Shown: positions 12,455 to 23,930 of the stretch, piece by piece | Layout of the letters: every line of letters begins with the position of its first letter | Numbering within the stretch: the stretch's first letter is position 1 | From: Hemileia vastatrix | Lineage: Eukaryota; Basidiomycota; Pucciniomycetes; Pucciniales; Zaghouaniaceae | Direction of reading: 5' to 3' | NCBI GenBank assembly: GCA_030280995.1 | Contig: JASXTE010000002.1 | Coordinates: 16,932,683 to 16,996,682, forward strand | DNA length: 64,000 nucleotides | The notes under the pieces: generated by a model | What the model saw: the letters and a program-made list of their open reading frames with translations, nothing else | The model's database searches: none | Told to the model about the DNA's origin: nothing | Program-made: the position numbers and the translations under genes

Positions 12455-15400
12455 TATCAACTTTGAGAGCACCTGTTATCATTAATGGTAAGAATGTTGA
12501 GGTTATTCTTGACTCTGGTGCTGGAGGAGGTGTAGTGTCTGAAAAAGCACTGGCTTATGTAGATAAGGATTATCAATGCAAATTATTACCTATGACATCT
12601 GAAAAATGGAAAGGTTATGGTTCTGTTTTATGTCCCATTGGAAAATAAAAAACCACTGTATTCTTTAAATATAATGGTGGTTTTTTCAGAGCCATTTGTG
12701 AATTTGTTGTGATGAAAAATGACAATTTAAGCAATTGGTTTATCATGGAAAATAATAATTTAACCATGTTTGGCATTAAATTGGATCCTGAAAACAATTT
12801 TTTTACTTTGGGAATGAATGGGAAAAGAAAATTTAAAATTTCTTCTTCTAAAAAGCATTATACACCCTAATTAAAATCTTTCCATTCTTTGATACAATTT
12901 AAAGGTAGAAAAACAGAGGAAATGATTGTATTATTGTCTGAAATTGAAAAAGCTTCATTTGGTTATCAATTAACTGATAACCAAAAGTATTCAATAGTAG
13001 CTTTAATTGCATCTCTCCCTATGGCTTTTGCTCATGGTTCCCATGTGTTAGGATTGGTTAAAGATGAAATGAAAATTTCTTTATCTTGAAATTTGGATGA
13101 AATACCTCCTAGCCTAAAGAAAAAACCTTATCGTGCTTTTCTTACAAAGAGAAAAGATATAGAAGATAATATCTCAACTTTACTAAGTATGAATATTATT
13201 GAAAAAGTGGATGTTACACCCAAATATATGTCATCGCTCCAACTTTAATTTCTTATGAGAAAGGTAAAGCTAAGCTTTGTGGAGATTATAGAGCTTTGAA
13301 TACTTATACTGTGGATGATATTTACCAATTACCTAGAATTAGCTCTATACATGCTACCTTAAAAGGTGCTAAATTCATCAGCTGTCTGGATGGTAATAAA
13401 GGTTATCATCAAATACCTGTTGAGCAGTCTTCCCAAAATTAATTGCTAATTGCAACCCATATGGGAATTGACAAATATTTTAGGATGCCTTTTGGACCTA
13501 AAAATGCCCCTTCTGTAATCCAAAAAGTGATGGATAACATATTCCATCAGAAAATAATTGAAGGTTGGTTAATGGTTAACATTGATGAAATCATAGTTTT
13601 TTCTAAAACTTTTGATGAACTTTTACAACACTTGAATAAAGTCTTCCAAAAAATTGATTAATTTAACATGAATTCATCCTTAAAAAAGTGTAAATTTGGA
13701 TTTCAATCCTTAAAAGTCCTGGGTCATGTTGTGTCTGGCTTACAGATCTGTGTAGACCAAGGAAAAGTTGCTGCTATCCAAAATGTGTCAGCACCAACTT
13801 CTGTAAAAGAAATAAGAAGTATATTGTGAATGTGTGGCTACTATAGACAATATATAAAAAGTTATCAACTCATAGCCTTACCAGTTACCAAACTAACAAG
13901 AAAAGATGTGGCTTATATATGGAATGAGGATGCCCAAAAAGCTTTTGATACCTTAAAGAAGTGTTTAATGACAGCACCAATCCTTGCCCTTCCAGATTTT
14001 AATAAGCCTTTTGTTTTTTATACAGATGCAAGTTTTATTGGACTTGGAGCTGCTCTTCATCAAAAACAAATTATTAATGGAAAAAATTGAGAAGTAGTAA
14101 TTTGTTATACTTCAAGAACCTTAAGAAAAAGTGAATTGAAATATGGTTCCACTCAAATAGAGTATTTAGCAGTTTTATGGGCTTTAGAAAAGCTTCATTT
14201 CTATTTAGATGATCAAAAATTTAAATTAGAAACTGATTGAAGTGCTGCAAAATCCCTCTTAAACTTGAAAACACCAAAAAGACATATGTATAGATGGCAG
14301 CTAGCTGTTCAAGAATACAGAGGTAGAATGAGTATTATTCACAGGGCTGTAAATCTTCATTCAAATGTTGATATGTTGTCCAGATTACCTCTTCCAAATT
14401 ATGTATTCCCCCAGCCTATGTAAATAAATATGATACAGTGAATATACATGGTATATACATTGTGGATATGGAAGAGAAACTGTTACAATTATTCTGGATT
14501 CATATGAAAAAGATTCTGATTTAAATAAATTGGTTACAATCTTGAATGATCCAAAAAATGCTTCTATCCAAGCATTGATAAAAACTCTTCCTCCAAAGCA
14601 CTCTGGTACTTTGGGTGAAGGAATGTTTTCCATAGAAGATGGTTATATTTGCTACAGGAGAAAATTGACCAATGTCATGGTTATTACTCCTTCCATGAAA
14701 GAAACCATCTTAAAGCTATGTCATGATGACATATTAGCAGGAAATTTTGATATTGATAAAACCATTATCAGAATTAAAAGCACTTCTTGGTGGGTTAATA
14801 TGTCTGAAAACACTAAATTGTATGTTGAATCTTGTGATTCTTGTCAGAAATCTAAGAGATTGAAAGGTAAATAAGCAGGATTGTTAAAATATATTGAGGC
14901 ACCTGATTCTCCTTGGCAAATCATTAAGACTATTTTTGTCACTGGTCTTCCTGTAGCAGGTAAAGACAGTTATAACTCTTGTTGGGTAATAGTGGATAGA
15001 TTCACAAAAATGTGCAAATTTATTTCAAACCAAAAAGATGTATCCCCCAAAGAATTATCTTTCTTATGGTGGACTTACAGGTTCAATATTATTGGATTTC
15101 CAAAAGCCATTATCTCTGATAGAGATCCAAAATTTACTTCTGAGTTTTAGACCTATTTGATGGATATTTGTGGCTGTGAATTAACATCCTCAGACTGATG
15201 GTCTAGCTTAAAGAATGATTCAAACTCTGGAAGATATGATTAGAAGGTATTGTGCCTTTGGATTAGAATATAAAGACAATGACAGATTTACTCATGACTG
15301 GGTCACTCTATTTCCTGGTCTTGAATTTGCATATAATAGCACTGTTCATTCTGTCACTGAGAAAAAGCCTTTTGAGCTTTTTTTAGGTTATGTCCCAAAT

Positions 15401-15999
15401 TCTCCTACTCAAATTCACAATAATAAATTACCTAAGCTGGAACTACACCCTGGTGTAAAGTTATTTATGCAAATGCAACAGTTATGCAGAAAACATGCTC
15501 AAAGCTGTATTGATAAACCATTTGAATATGAAAAGAAAAGATGGGATAAATCCCATAAAGAATGCACATTTGAAGAGGGTGATTAAGTCTTGATATCTAC
15601 TGTCCATTTCAATTCATAAGGCAATAACCAATTAAAAGATCCTTTTGTGGGACCATTTGATGTTAAAAGAATTGTTGGAGATAATGCAGTAGAAGTTGTA
15701 TTGTATTCTCCTTATGATAGGAAACATTCTCTTTTCCCCATTTCCTTGCTTAAACCTTATACTTCCAACAGCAACTTATTTCCCGAAAGAAGGGAAGACC
15801 TAAGAAAAACCCTCAGGAAGTCACAGAGACTGCAGAAATTGATAAAATTCTCAATGATAGAATTATCACTTCTGAAAGGGGTATTGAATATTTATTGAGA
15901 TATAAAAACAAGTCATCTGAACATGATCCATGGATACCTGGAAAAGAAATTTCAAATCTTCCTACTCTGTTAAAAAAGTATAAAAAGAAAAAATCTTAG
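12455..15999 (+). pseudogene. retroelement 1 pol (protease, RT, RNase H, integrase), broken
   Basis: The protease segment keeps the active-site signature LDSGA (about 12505-12525). RT is recognisable through SCLDGNKGYHQIP and MPFGPKNAPSV. Its catalytic YxDD box has become NIDE near 13578, which should abolish polymerase activity. RNase H retains YTDASFIGLGAALHQKQ and the HRA motif. The integrase has the CDSCQKSK zinc-finger half, VDRFTKMCKF and SDRDPKF. The expected catalytic Glu codon is TAA at 15209-15211, and about 18 bp before it are missing compared with element 3. The C-terminal GPFDVKR/LLKPY region is present. More than ten stops are scattered along the frame, so this is a relic. Confidence 0.85.
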
Positions 16000-16020
16000 C
16001 ATTTTTTTATTGTTTTTTTT

Positions 16021-16032
16021 AGAGTAAGGGAG
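16021..16032 (+). other. retroelement 1 polypurine tract
   Basis: AGAGTAAGGGAG lies immediately 5' of the 3' LTR after a T-rich stretch. The equivalent in element 3 (minus strand of about 27872-27885) reads AGAGTGAGGGAG. It would prime plus-strand DNA synthesis. Confidence 0.7.
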
Positions 16033-17255
16033 TGTCAGACAGGCTATCTCAGGAGCCCAGTAAATTATATGATAAATTACTGGAATAATTTAAGGTAATA
16101 ATGCTATACATTTTATGTAGTTACAATATAAAATCTTATTGAATAAAATTATATTTTATAAGTAAAATAATTTTATATTAAGAAAATTTTTATTGCATAT
16201 AAAATATTATATTCTATAACATCATGGCACATTTTGTATGTATTCTAAATCAATAAATTAAATATTTAAGATTATATTATAAGTGTAAAATAAAACTTAT
16301 AATGTAATTACAAATTGAATAATAAAATTTATATAAACTAAAATACAACTTATCATTTAATATTATCCGCAAATGTTGGGTGCTTCCTGAACCATTAATT
16401 GTGTCATTAAAATTACTAAATTAAGTAAAATACTTATTTAATATGATAAATTGAATTTCTCATTCTAAACAGGTTGTTTTGTTAAATTAATTTGTTGTTT
16501 CAATTAAATTAATAATTTAATTACTTTAAATGGTTAAAATAATTAATTTAATTCTCTTTATACTGAATTAAATAGCGTGAAAATAATACCTTTTGTTTAA
16601 ATTAAACCTTTTCATCTATTTGTATTACCTGTTTTAGATTTCCTTTCTCATGGTTCTCAGTTTTCATACTCACATAGTCATTCATTATTTTAAATATATT
16701 TGTTTTTGAACTGTATGGTGGGAAAAGTTATTTCTTATTCACAGGTTCACTTTATTGGATCAATTTTTCTTCATATTTTGTATGTTTCAATTAAATTAAA
16801 ATACCTGTTCTTTTAACATTACTTTATTCCTTTTAGTTACAATTTAGACACTTGAGATGGTCTTCTTGTCTAAAAAAGAGCCTTGGAAACCTCTTTAGTA
16901 AGGATCACATATATTACACTCATACTTTATCATATTTTAAATATAATACAATTATCATTATTTTTATTAGTACTACAGTTCTAATCTAAATTTTATATAA
17001 TATTAAGGTTGACATAAGTATATTAACAATTATAATTTATTGCCTTGCATTTAAATATAACTTATTAATATAAATAGATTTAATATCAATTTAAACTACT
17101 ATTGTGTCACTTCTCATAAAGTATTGTTGTATTACTCTCCATAAACTCAATTAAAATTAATTTCTCAAATACTATTTACAACCTATTCTTTATTTTCCTC
17201 TTCTACCTCTTCATTTGTCCTTCTTTTCCTACTTCTTCTAGACAACCCGCCAATA
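16033..17255 (+). repeat. retroelement 1 3' LTR (about 1,223 bp)
   Basis: It starts TGTCAGACAGGCTATCTC and ends CCGCCAATA immediately before the AACAT target duplication. It is collinear with the 5' LTR, with frequent substitutions and small indels. Confidence 0.88.
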
Positions 17256-17260
17256 AACAT

Positions 17261-18334
17261 ACTAAAAAAAAAACTTGAAAATAAAATAATTAAACAAAAT
17301 AATGGTATTTCCCATCCAATTGATGAGCTGATCCCCTGATACCTCACCCACATCCAAGTGCACCTTGATGTAGATACACCATTAAATAATTTTTAAATGA
17401 ATTGAGATAAAATTAGATTAAGAAAAATAATATTAATAAGATAAGATGAAATGAATAAAAATCAAAGAAAATAATAATAAATAAAATATTAGATAAGGAT
17501 AAAAAAGAAAAAAGCATTGCCCGGCCAATAGATAAGCCTTTCCCCAACAATGCTTTCCCACATCCAGGTTACCCTGATGTGGTGACAGCATATAATATAA
17601 TTTTGAGATTTTTCCCTCTTTATATCCTAATAACCCGCATAAGAAAATTAAAAGAAAAAAAGAAAAAAAGAAAAAAAATCTAAAAACACTATCTAACACA
17701 ACCATAGACACAAAAATCAAAGAGAAGAAAAAGAAAAAGTAAGGCTGCATAGAGAGTCCAGTCCAAGGAAAGGATCACTGGGTGAACTCCCTCCAATAAG
17801 TTAAAATGATGGGAGACCACCAGTGATCCATTACCAATCCAAATAGAGCAAAGAAGCCATTCTCAAGCCAGTTTAAAGTCATAGTAGACTTGAAACCTGA
17901 ATAAAAACTAGAATTCAACTAGGACAAAAAAATACTTGAAACCGACATTATGGGGTAACTATTCTACAGAGTAGTCAGATCATCAGTTACCCCCACACTT
18001 GCCAAAATAATATCTAGAAGCACCTTCTGGGTACATTCTAACAAAAACTCAACATCCAACAAAGTAGAGAAAAACCAATAAGCATGAAGATTACAGCACT
18101 TGAAGACCAAAAGAGTTTCCACTTTAAAATCATAGAGGACTAAACCTGTGAAGAGAAACCAATACTAGGGTTCAACCAAATTAAGAGAAGGGGTTGGAAA
18201 CAGACAATCTGGGGTAACCGTTCTACAGAGAAGCTACATCATAAGTTACTCCTGCACTTTCTAAGATCAAATCAAGAATCCCCACCCATGATTACCTTCT
18301 ACAAAAAAAGTTTCCAACAAAAAGATTCACATAA
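17261..18334. other. non-coding repeat remnants with several inverted repeats
   Basis: No gene is supportable. Two diverged copies of a block containing CACATCC-AGGT...CCTGATGT lie at about 17350 and 17560. A 10-bp inverted repeat (GGATCACTGG at 17772-17781, complement at 17820-17829) and two copies of the GGGGTAACT...AGTTACCCC hairpin (about 17951 and 18211) are present. This may be the 3' region or LTR of the integrase-bearing fragment to the right, or of a different plus-oriented relic. Confidence 0.45.
17951..18001 (+). repeat. conserved hairpin motif, copy 2
   Basis: GGGGTAACT and AGTTACCCC form a 9-bp perfect stem with an inner CTACAGAGTAG hairpin. CCACACTTGCC follows, as in the copy at 2163-2212. 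A degenerate third copy begins at about 18211 (GGGGTAACCGTTCTACAGAG). Confidence 0.6.
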
Positions 18335-19961
18335 TCACCAAATTCCAAAATTAAATAATAGTCCATAGTTTATTCTCATTGTGGAGTCAATCTTCTTCAC
18401 TTCTAGTGCCTCTTGGGTAAAAATCTTTACCTGATCAGCAGCCACTCTCTTCTTTAAGACTGCACCATCTAACTCATCCAAAAAATATAAAACTACAGAA
18501 ACCTGAGATCTGACTCTTTAAGGTCCATTCCATCTGTCAGCAAACATTTTTCCCCACTGACTCTCCAAACTTCTATTATACACCAAACACAAACAACCAG
18601 GTGTCAAGGGATTCCTGAGTCTATGAGCCAACTTCTTGTCCCAGTGTCTGACTGATTGATCTCTTATCTTCATCATTCTAGAGTATGCCTTCTCTAGACA
18701 TTCCTCTCTACATTCCAACTGTTACATCCTGGCACAGAGCAAATCTTCTGTTGGGGAAACATCATCACAATCAATTCTAAGATAAGAGACAGCTTCTAAA
18801 TCCACTTGTAGAACAGCTTTCTTCCTAAAAAATAATTCATAAGGGTTATAGCCAGTTTTCCTTTTCACAGCTACCCTATCAGCAAATAACACCAAGGGTA
18901 AATAATGACTCCATTTTTCAGCACTCTCTCCACACATTTTCACCAAAGAATTCTTGATAGCTTTATGGCCTCTTTCAACTAGGCCTTCAGCTTCAAGATA
19001 ATAAGGTGTGGCAACTCTAACTTTAGAGCCAATACTTGCCACGGCTTCTTTATATTTGGCTCCAAACTCTGGCCCACCATCAACAGTCACCAACTTCATC
19101 AACATGTACCTAAAAACCAATTCCTTCTTCAAAAAGTCTGCCACATTTTTAGCAGTCAAATTAACCTGAGGCACCACCTCAACCCAACCAGACAAATCAT
19201 CCCTGGCAACAATCAAGTATTCATACCTGCCCTCTTTGATATGGACAGCATCCAGACTAACTCTTCCAAACACCATTGACTCACAAAAAGCAGGGTCAAC
19301 CTCTTTTGGTTTCAAGTGACTTCTTCTTTGAAATTCTTCACAATATTGAACCCAACCCTGCACAGAAAACTTCATACCTGTCCACCAAAATCTATCTGCT
19401 ACTCTTCTATACGTCTCCCCAAAGCCTCTATAACCAAGGTCTTCATGCAAAGACTTCAACACCAACTCTTGAACCTTCTTCTGAGTCACCACTACTTGAG
19501 AATTTGAATTTCTCCTCATCAACCTCCTTCCTGATACATAGAATCCAGGACTCTTCTTCTTGATTTCCACCCAAGTATCATCATCAAAAATATCTGGCCT
19601 CTCCAAGTCTAACAGATATTCAACCATAATAATATAAAACCCAGTCTGACCACAGGTCTCATCTTCAAAATACAACAAAACAACATCCAAGGGTACAAAC
19701 CTGTTGTCAAAATCACCAGTGTACATATGAGAAAAACAACCAGCCCAACCATGACACCAATCCCTAAACTTTGGTACATCTTTTTCCTTCCACTGAATCT
19801 TAAGAGGAGCCAGTACATTAAAAAAACACCATTCTCCATTTTTGAGCAATCCCAAACAACAGCCTCATCTTCATCAACATAAACATCCTGATCACCAGAA
19901 TAAAGATCAGAACCAGCTGGTTTAACCTCTTGGAGAAGGAGAGAAAAATTATCAAGCTTAG
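18335..19961 (-). pseudogene. integrase fragment of a second Ty3/gypsy family
   Basis: Reading right to left, an open stretch of 377 codons (19855-18725) carries the RNase H-integrase linker (YTGDFDNRFVPLD, FEDET). A zinc-finger region follows in which the HHCC ligands are H137, Y142, C172 and F175, so two ligands are lost. The catalytic core keeps D202 (LDAVHIKEG), D259 (TVDGGPEF) and E294 (GLVERGHKAIKNSL). A TAA at 18722-18724 and another TAA near 18515 break the C-terminal part, which is still recognisable (FADRWNGP, LDELDGAVLKKRVAADQV). A frame change lies near 19850. The element is truncated by retroelement 2 at 19961. It belongs to a clade clearly different from elements 1-3. Confidence 0.85.
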
Positions 19962-21135
19962 TGTCAGCCTAGGTATCTCCAGAACTGAGTAATTCTAATG
20001 GTTAAAATAAGATAAACTTAAATACATTAAGTTTGCATCTTAAAAATAAGGTTAAAATACCTATATATATGTTGATAACACATATATATATAATTATTAC
20101 ACTATTAAATAACTTATAGTAATTTAAATAGCTTATCAATAGCCTAATAATACTTATTAAGCTTTTAATGGAGTCATAATATACTTACCTTAAGTGATAT
20201 TAAGTAATTATTGACATACATAAGTTTATATGTATACATAAATCTCATATTCAGTGAAATATGCTGTATGTTATGTATATTTAGGTCTATAAGTGGGTTT
20301 CAGCTTCTTAATAGCCTATAGCCTTTGTTTTTCTGCTTATTTTAGGTCAAATGGAAGTCTTTAGTGGATTCACAACGCCTACAGAAGCATACACATATAT
20401 TTCAGGCGCATGTACTCAGTTTGGACAACTTAATCTGTTTCCTTTGATGGATATTCACGGATTTATGGGCTGGGAAGTCATTTCTGGGTTAATATAGATG
20501 CTTGGGAATGTTATTGGGGGCTTGAAAATTTAATTTGTTTCTTTTTATGCTTTGGATTTCATTTTATTCCTTTTGGATTAGTTATTTTACCTGTTTCTTT
20601 ATGGTATCCGCTTTTATCTGGATTTTCTATTTATGGTATGGGTCTGTGTTATCATTAATTGTGATGGAGGGTCCTTACTGGAAGTCTGGGTGTTGAATCT
20701 TCTTGAAGTGGACTCCATGGGGAGATAATGGGCCCTCAAAGTGCTTTAATTGCCGGGGATAGCAGTGACACCATCTGGATTGAAGGTCTGTACACTCCAG
20801 TGGATTTTAGTATAAGTAAGGGAGGATTTTGACAGTTATTAGACATCAATTACTTACTACAATTCAATTAGACATTTAAACACAATTATTATCATTCAGA
20901 AATATATTTTAAAGCCTTTATAAATTGATATTATCATTATATAAGCTATAACTATATTCTATTTATCTATTTTCCTCCACTGGCACACATTTAATCCAAG
21001 TATTGTGAGTTTTATTTGAGTATAACTATTTTATTAGTCTTCCCCTAAATTTAAATAACTATATAATTTATCAATAAGTAGTAGGACCATTAATAAATAC
21101 TATTAAATCATACTTATATACTAGATACACTGACA
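19962..21135 (+). repeat. retroelement 2 5' LTR (about 1,174 bp)
   Basis: It begins TGTCAGCCTAGG, matching the TGTCAGCCAGG start of the other LTRs, and ends ACTGACA just before ATTGGGGGTCTTTCC, the conserved post-LTR block. A TATA-like TCTATAAGTGGG lies at about 20286-20297. No second LTR for this element occurs in the window. Confidence 0.75.
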
Positions 21136-21633
21136 ATTGGGGGTCTTTCCTTGATTATTATAGATTATCAGTATAAGCCTTGGGATGTGATTTTTACTCT
21201 AGTATATCTCAAAAAAGCCAAATTTATGGATCTGCAGCACAGTAGTGACTCACCATAACTCAGTGATTGCGTAAAAGAACCCTTATAATGATTGTACTAA
21301 TTTTTTATAATAAAATTTAGGTATTTACAGTAGTAACTGTACCCAATTTAAACCTAATTTCACTTGGTATTTGGTCACCAATATAACATCCAATTAAATT
21401 GGTATTTGGTTAAATGTTGGTAGGCTATTTATTCAGGTCTAGTTAAACTTTTTATTTTAATTTTAACAGATTTTCTCAAATTTTTCTTATATTTTATTTA
21501 AATAAAAAAAGATTTAAATTCAGGGTAAACTCCAGAGCTTTTATTAGTAATTGTATTGCTGATATTTCTTGTCTACTAATTACCATATAGGTTTTCTCTT
21601 TTGTAGACGTAAAATATTGTTATTCTTATCAAT
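21136..21633 (+). other. retroelement 2 leader
   Basis: It starts with the primer-binding-site region ATTGGGGGTCTTTCC, then continues as AT-rich non-coding sequence to the gag ATG. Confidence 0.6.
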
Positions 21634-23930
21634 ATGAGTGCTCCCCAGGACAATGTAAGTGAAAAGCATGCTAATAATACCAGGTCTAAAGCTAATAAAA
21701 ACATTGCTCCAGGACATAACCATGGAGGGTCAATCATACCCCCAGCCAGAGCAAATGAGTATAGAGGAAAAAGACACCCTCTTAAAAAAATTACAATAAA
21801 AAAGACATATCCTCCTCTCCAGGATCAACTGTCAATCTTGCAAAACGGGTCCTGAAGTTGGAGGAATCAAAGTCTTTCATGCTGAAGGAAGTAGAGAAAT
21901 TACAGAACCATTAAAAGATAGTATTCCAGAAGATGAATCAAACCTTGGAAGAGCTAAAGGGAGGCCAGAAAAATCAGCAACCCCCTACCCCAGGAGGGTC
22001 ACATCACTCTTAGTAGAAAATCCTGGTAGACAAATGGAAGTGGGATTGGTTTCATCAACAATGGTCCAGTCACTGCTGCAACAGGGATCCTCCTTCTAAT
22101 CAGACTTCCTCAGTTCACCCCTACAAGTGAAAACAAAAGCACTAAAAATCAGGGCTCACACAAATCCCGTGGTAAGTAGATTACCCTCTCGGATTGAACA
22201 CAATACTAATGAATACAATATAGGTAATACTATTGATGTCAAATCTGTACAGAGAATTGAGGAGGACTTAAGAAAAATAGGCTTTGATGTAGATACACCT
22301 GACTTATCTTTTGTCAATAACAGCAGTACTATTTATAATAATAATACAGTTAATCCTCAGTTTCCACCACTTGCTAGTGAGATGAGAAGTTCAAAAGATA
22401 GTGAGAGAATTAAGAAGGAAGACATGAGGTATTTAACAATAATCCAACTTTCCATAGAATTGTCTCAGCATTGTGGAATAGAATGAATGATTGTGAGGAA
22501 TAGACAGTTATGCTCACAAGTGATACAATTTCATCCTTAAAATTGAACATTTCTCAACTGGCAACACAAAATAAAGAATTAGAGAATGAACATCTGTCTC
22601 TAACTCTTAAGTATGATTCATTGAGTAATAAATATAGTGAACTTTCAAACAAATTCTGTGAGTTAGAAAAGATGTATGAAGCACACTTATTGAAAAGTGA
22701 ATCAAGAACTAAGTTATCTTTTGCCCAGACAAATAAAAGTGTCTCTGAGCTACTACAAAAATTGACTAAAGTTAAGATTGAAACTTCCAATCTACTAATG
22801 AACCATGATAATCATAAGTATACTCAGTATAATAATAATGTTTTCATTGGCAAAAGTTAATCTCATTCATTCCCTATACCACCACAACTAAAGCCATCTG
22901 ATGGTAGTGTCAAATCTGAAAATGTAAGTCACAAATCTGTACAAGAGGAGATACAAGACCATTTATCAAGAGTAAATGAGTTATTGAATTTACCTAAGAT
23001 TAGTGAAATAAAATCCAATCAGAAGAACTGGCCTAAGATAGATCAGTACCCAACTTATGATGGGGAATACAGCTCAGATTAGCAACATTTTATCCAAATA
23101 ATTGACAATTTGAAATTCTCATATAAGTTACCAGATGAAGAAATAACATCAAAATTGATCTCTTTATTTAAGGATGTTGCTTTATTATGGTTTGAAGCTG
23201 TTTTGAATGAGGGTAAAGATTACTCTTTGGCTGAATGGAAACAACTAATTGAAAAACAATTTGGAGGCTCTAAATTCAGACTCACTCAGCAGAGACTTTA
23301 TGAGAAAACTAGGTACAATCTGTTGAATGGTGACAAACCTATGGTATTTTTACTGAATTTAAATAAAAAAATAAAATCTATTGAGTCTAACATGGATTTT
23401 AACTTATGGAAAGATAAGATAATATATAAATTACCTATATCTGTCAGAGACATTGTTGTAGCTAGAACATTTAATGTTACTGAATATTCTGACTTTATTA
23501 ATATTTGTAATGAAATATTGTTAAACCATAAGTATGAAGCAAGGTATTCCACCTATAAAAAAATATTGAACCTGTTAAAAATAAGAATTCAAAAACACTT
23601 CAGGAGAAGCAGAAAAAACCTACTGCACCTGTAGTACCTAAAAAGTATGAAACTAATACTTTTTATAAGTGTAACAAACCTTGGGTGAAAGGTCACAAAT
23701 GTGAGAATAATATAAATATTGTTGAAAATAAGCATGAATCTGAAAATGAAACAGGGAAAAGTAAAGATTCAAGTGATTATGACAGTAATATCTCATATAG
23801 TGATGAAAATGAAGTCTGTGTGTTGGAAGATGATTTGTCCATCTTTGACAATCCAATATTAAATATGGACTCAAATGAATCTTTGATGAATTTTGATGAT
23901 GCTGAAATAATTAAAGATATACAAGCTGAT
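21634..23930 (+). pseudogene. retroelement 2 gag, broken
   Basis: It begins at ATG 21634 (MSAPQDNVSEKHANN) and shows the same plan as element 1: a basic N-terminal part, a VDKWKWDWF motif (near 22030, like WKWD in element 1), coiled-coil segments (22510-22860) and a capsid domain (23110-23560) with EKQFGGSKFRLTQQRLYE. A zinc-knuckle relic has become FYKCNKPWVKGHKC, losing its first Cys, and an acidic linker follows. Several stops and frameshifts separate these pieces. Confidence 0.75.

Larger units (their letters stand above)
7968..17255 (+). mobile_element. retroelement 1: complete but inactivated Ty3/gypsy LTR retrotransposon
   Basis: The element runs from a 5' LTR beginning TGTCAGCCAGG to a 3' LTR ending at 17255. 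It is flanked by the 5-bp direct repeat AACAT at 7963-7967 and 17256-17260, as expected for integrase-mediated insertion. Internal order is leader, gag, aspartic protease, reverse transcriptase, RNase H and integrase, the Ty3/gypsy order. Many in-frame stops and frameshifts make it non-autonomous. The twin LTRs differ at numerous positions, so the insertion is not recent. It sits only about 50 bp downstream of the hexanucleotide tract. Confidence 0.9.
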
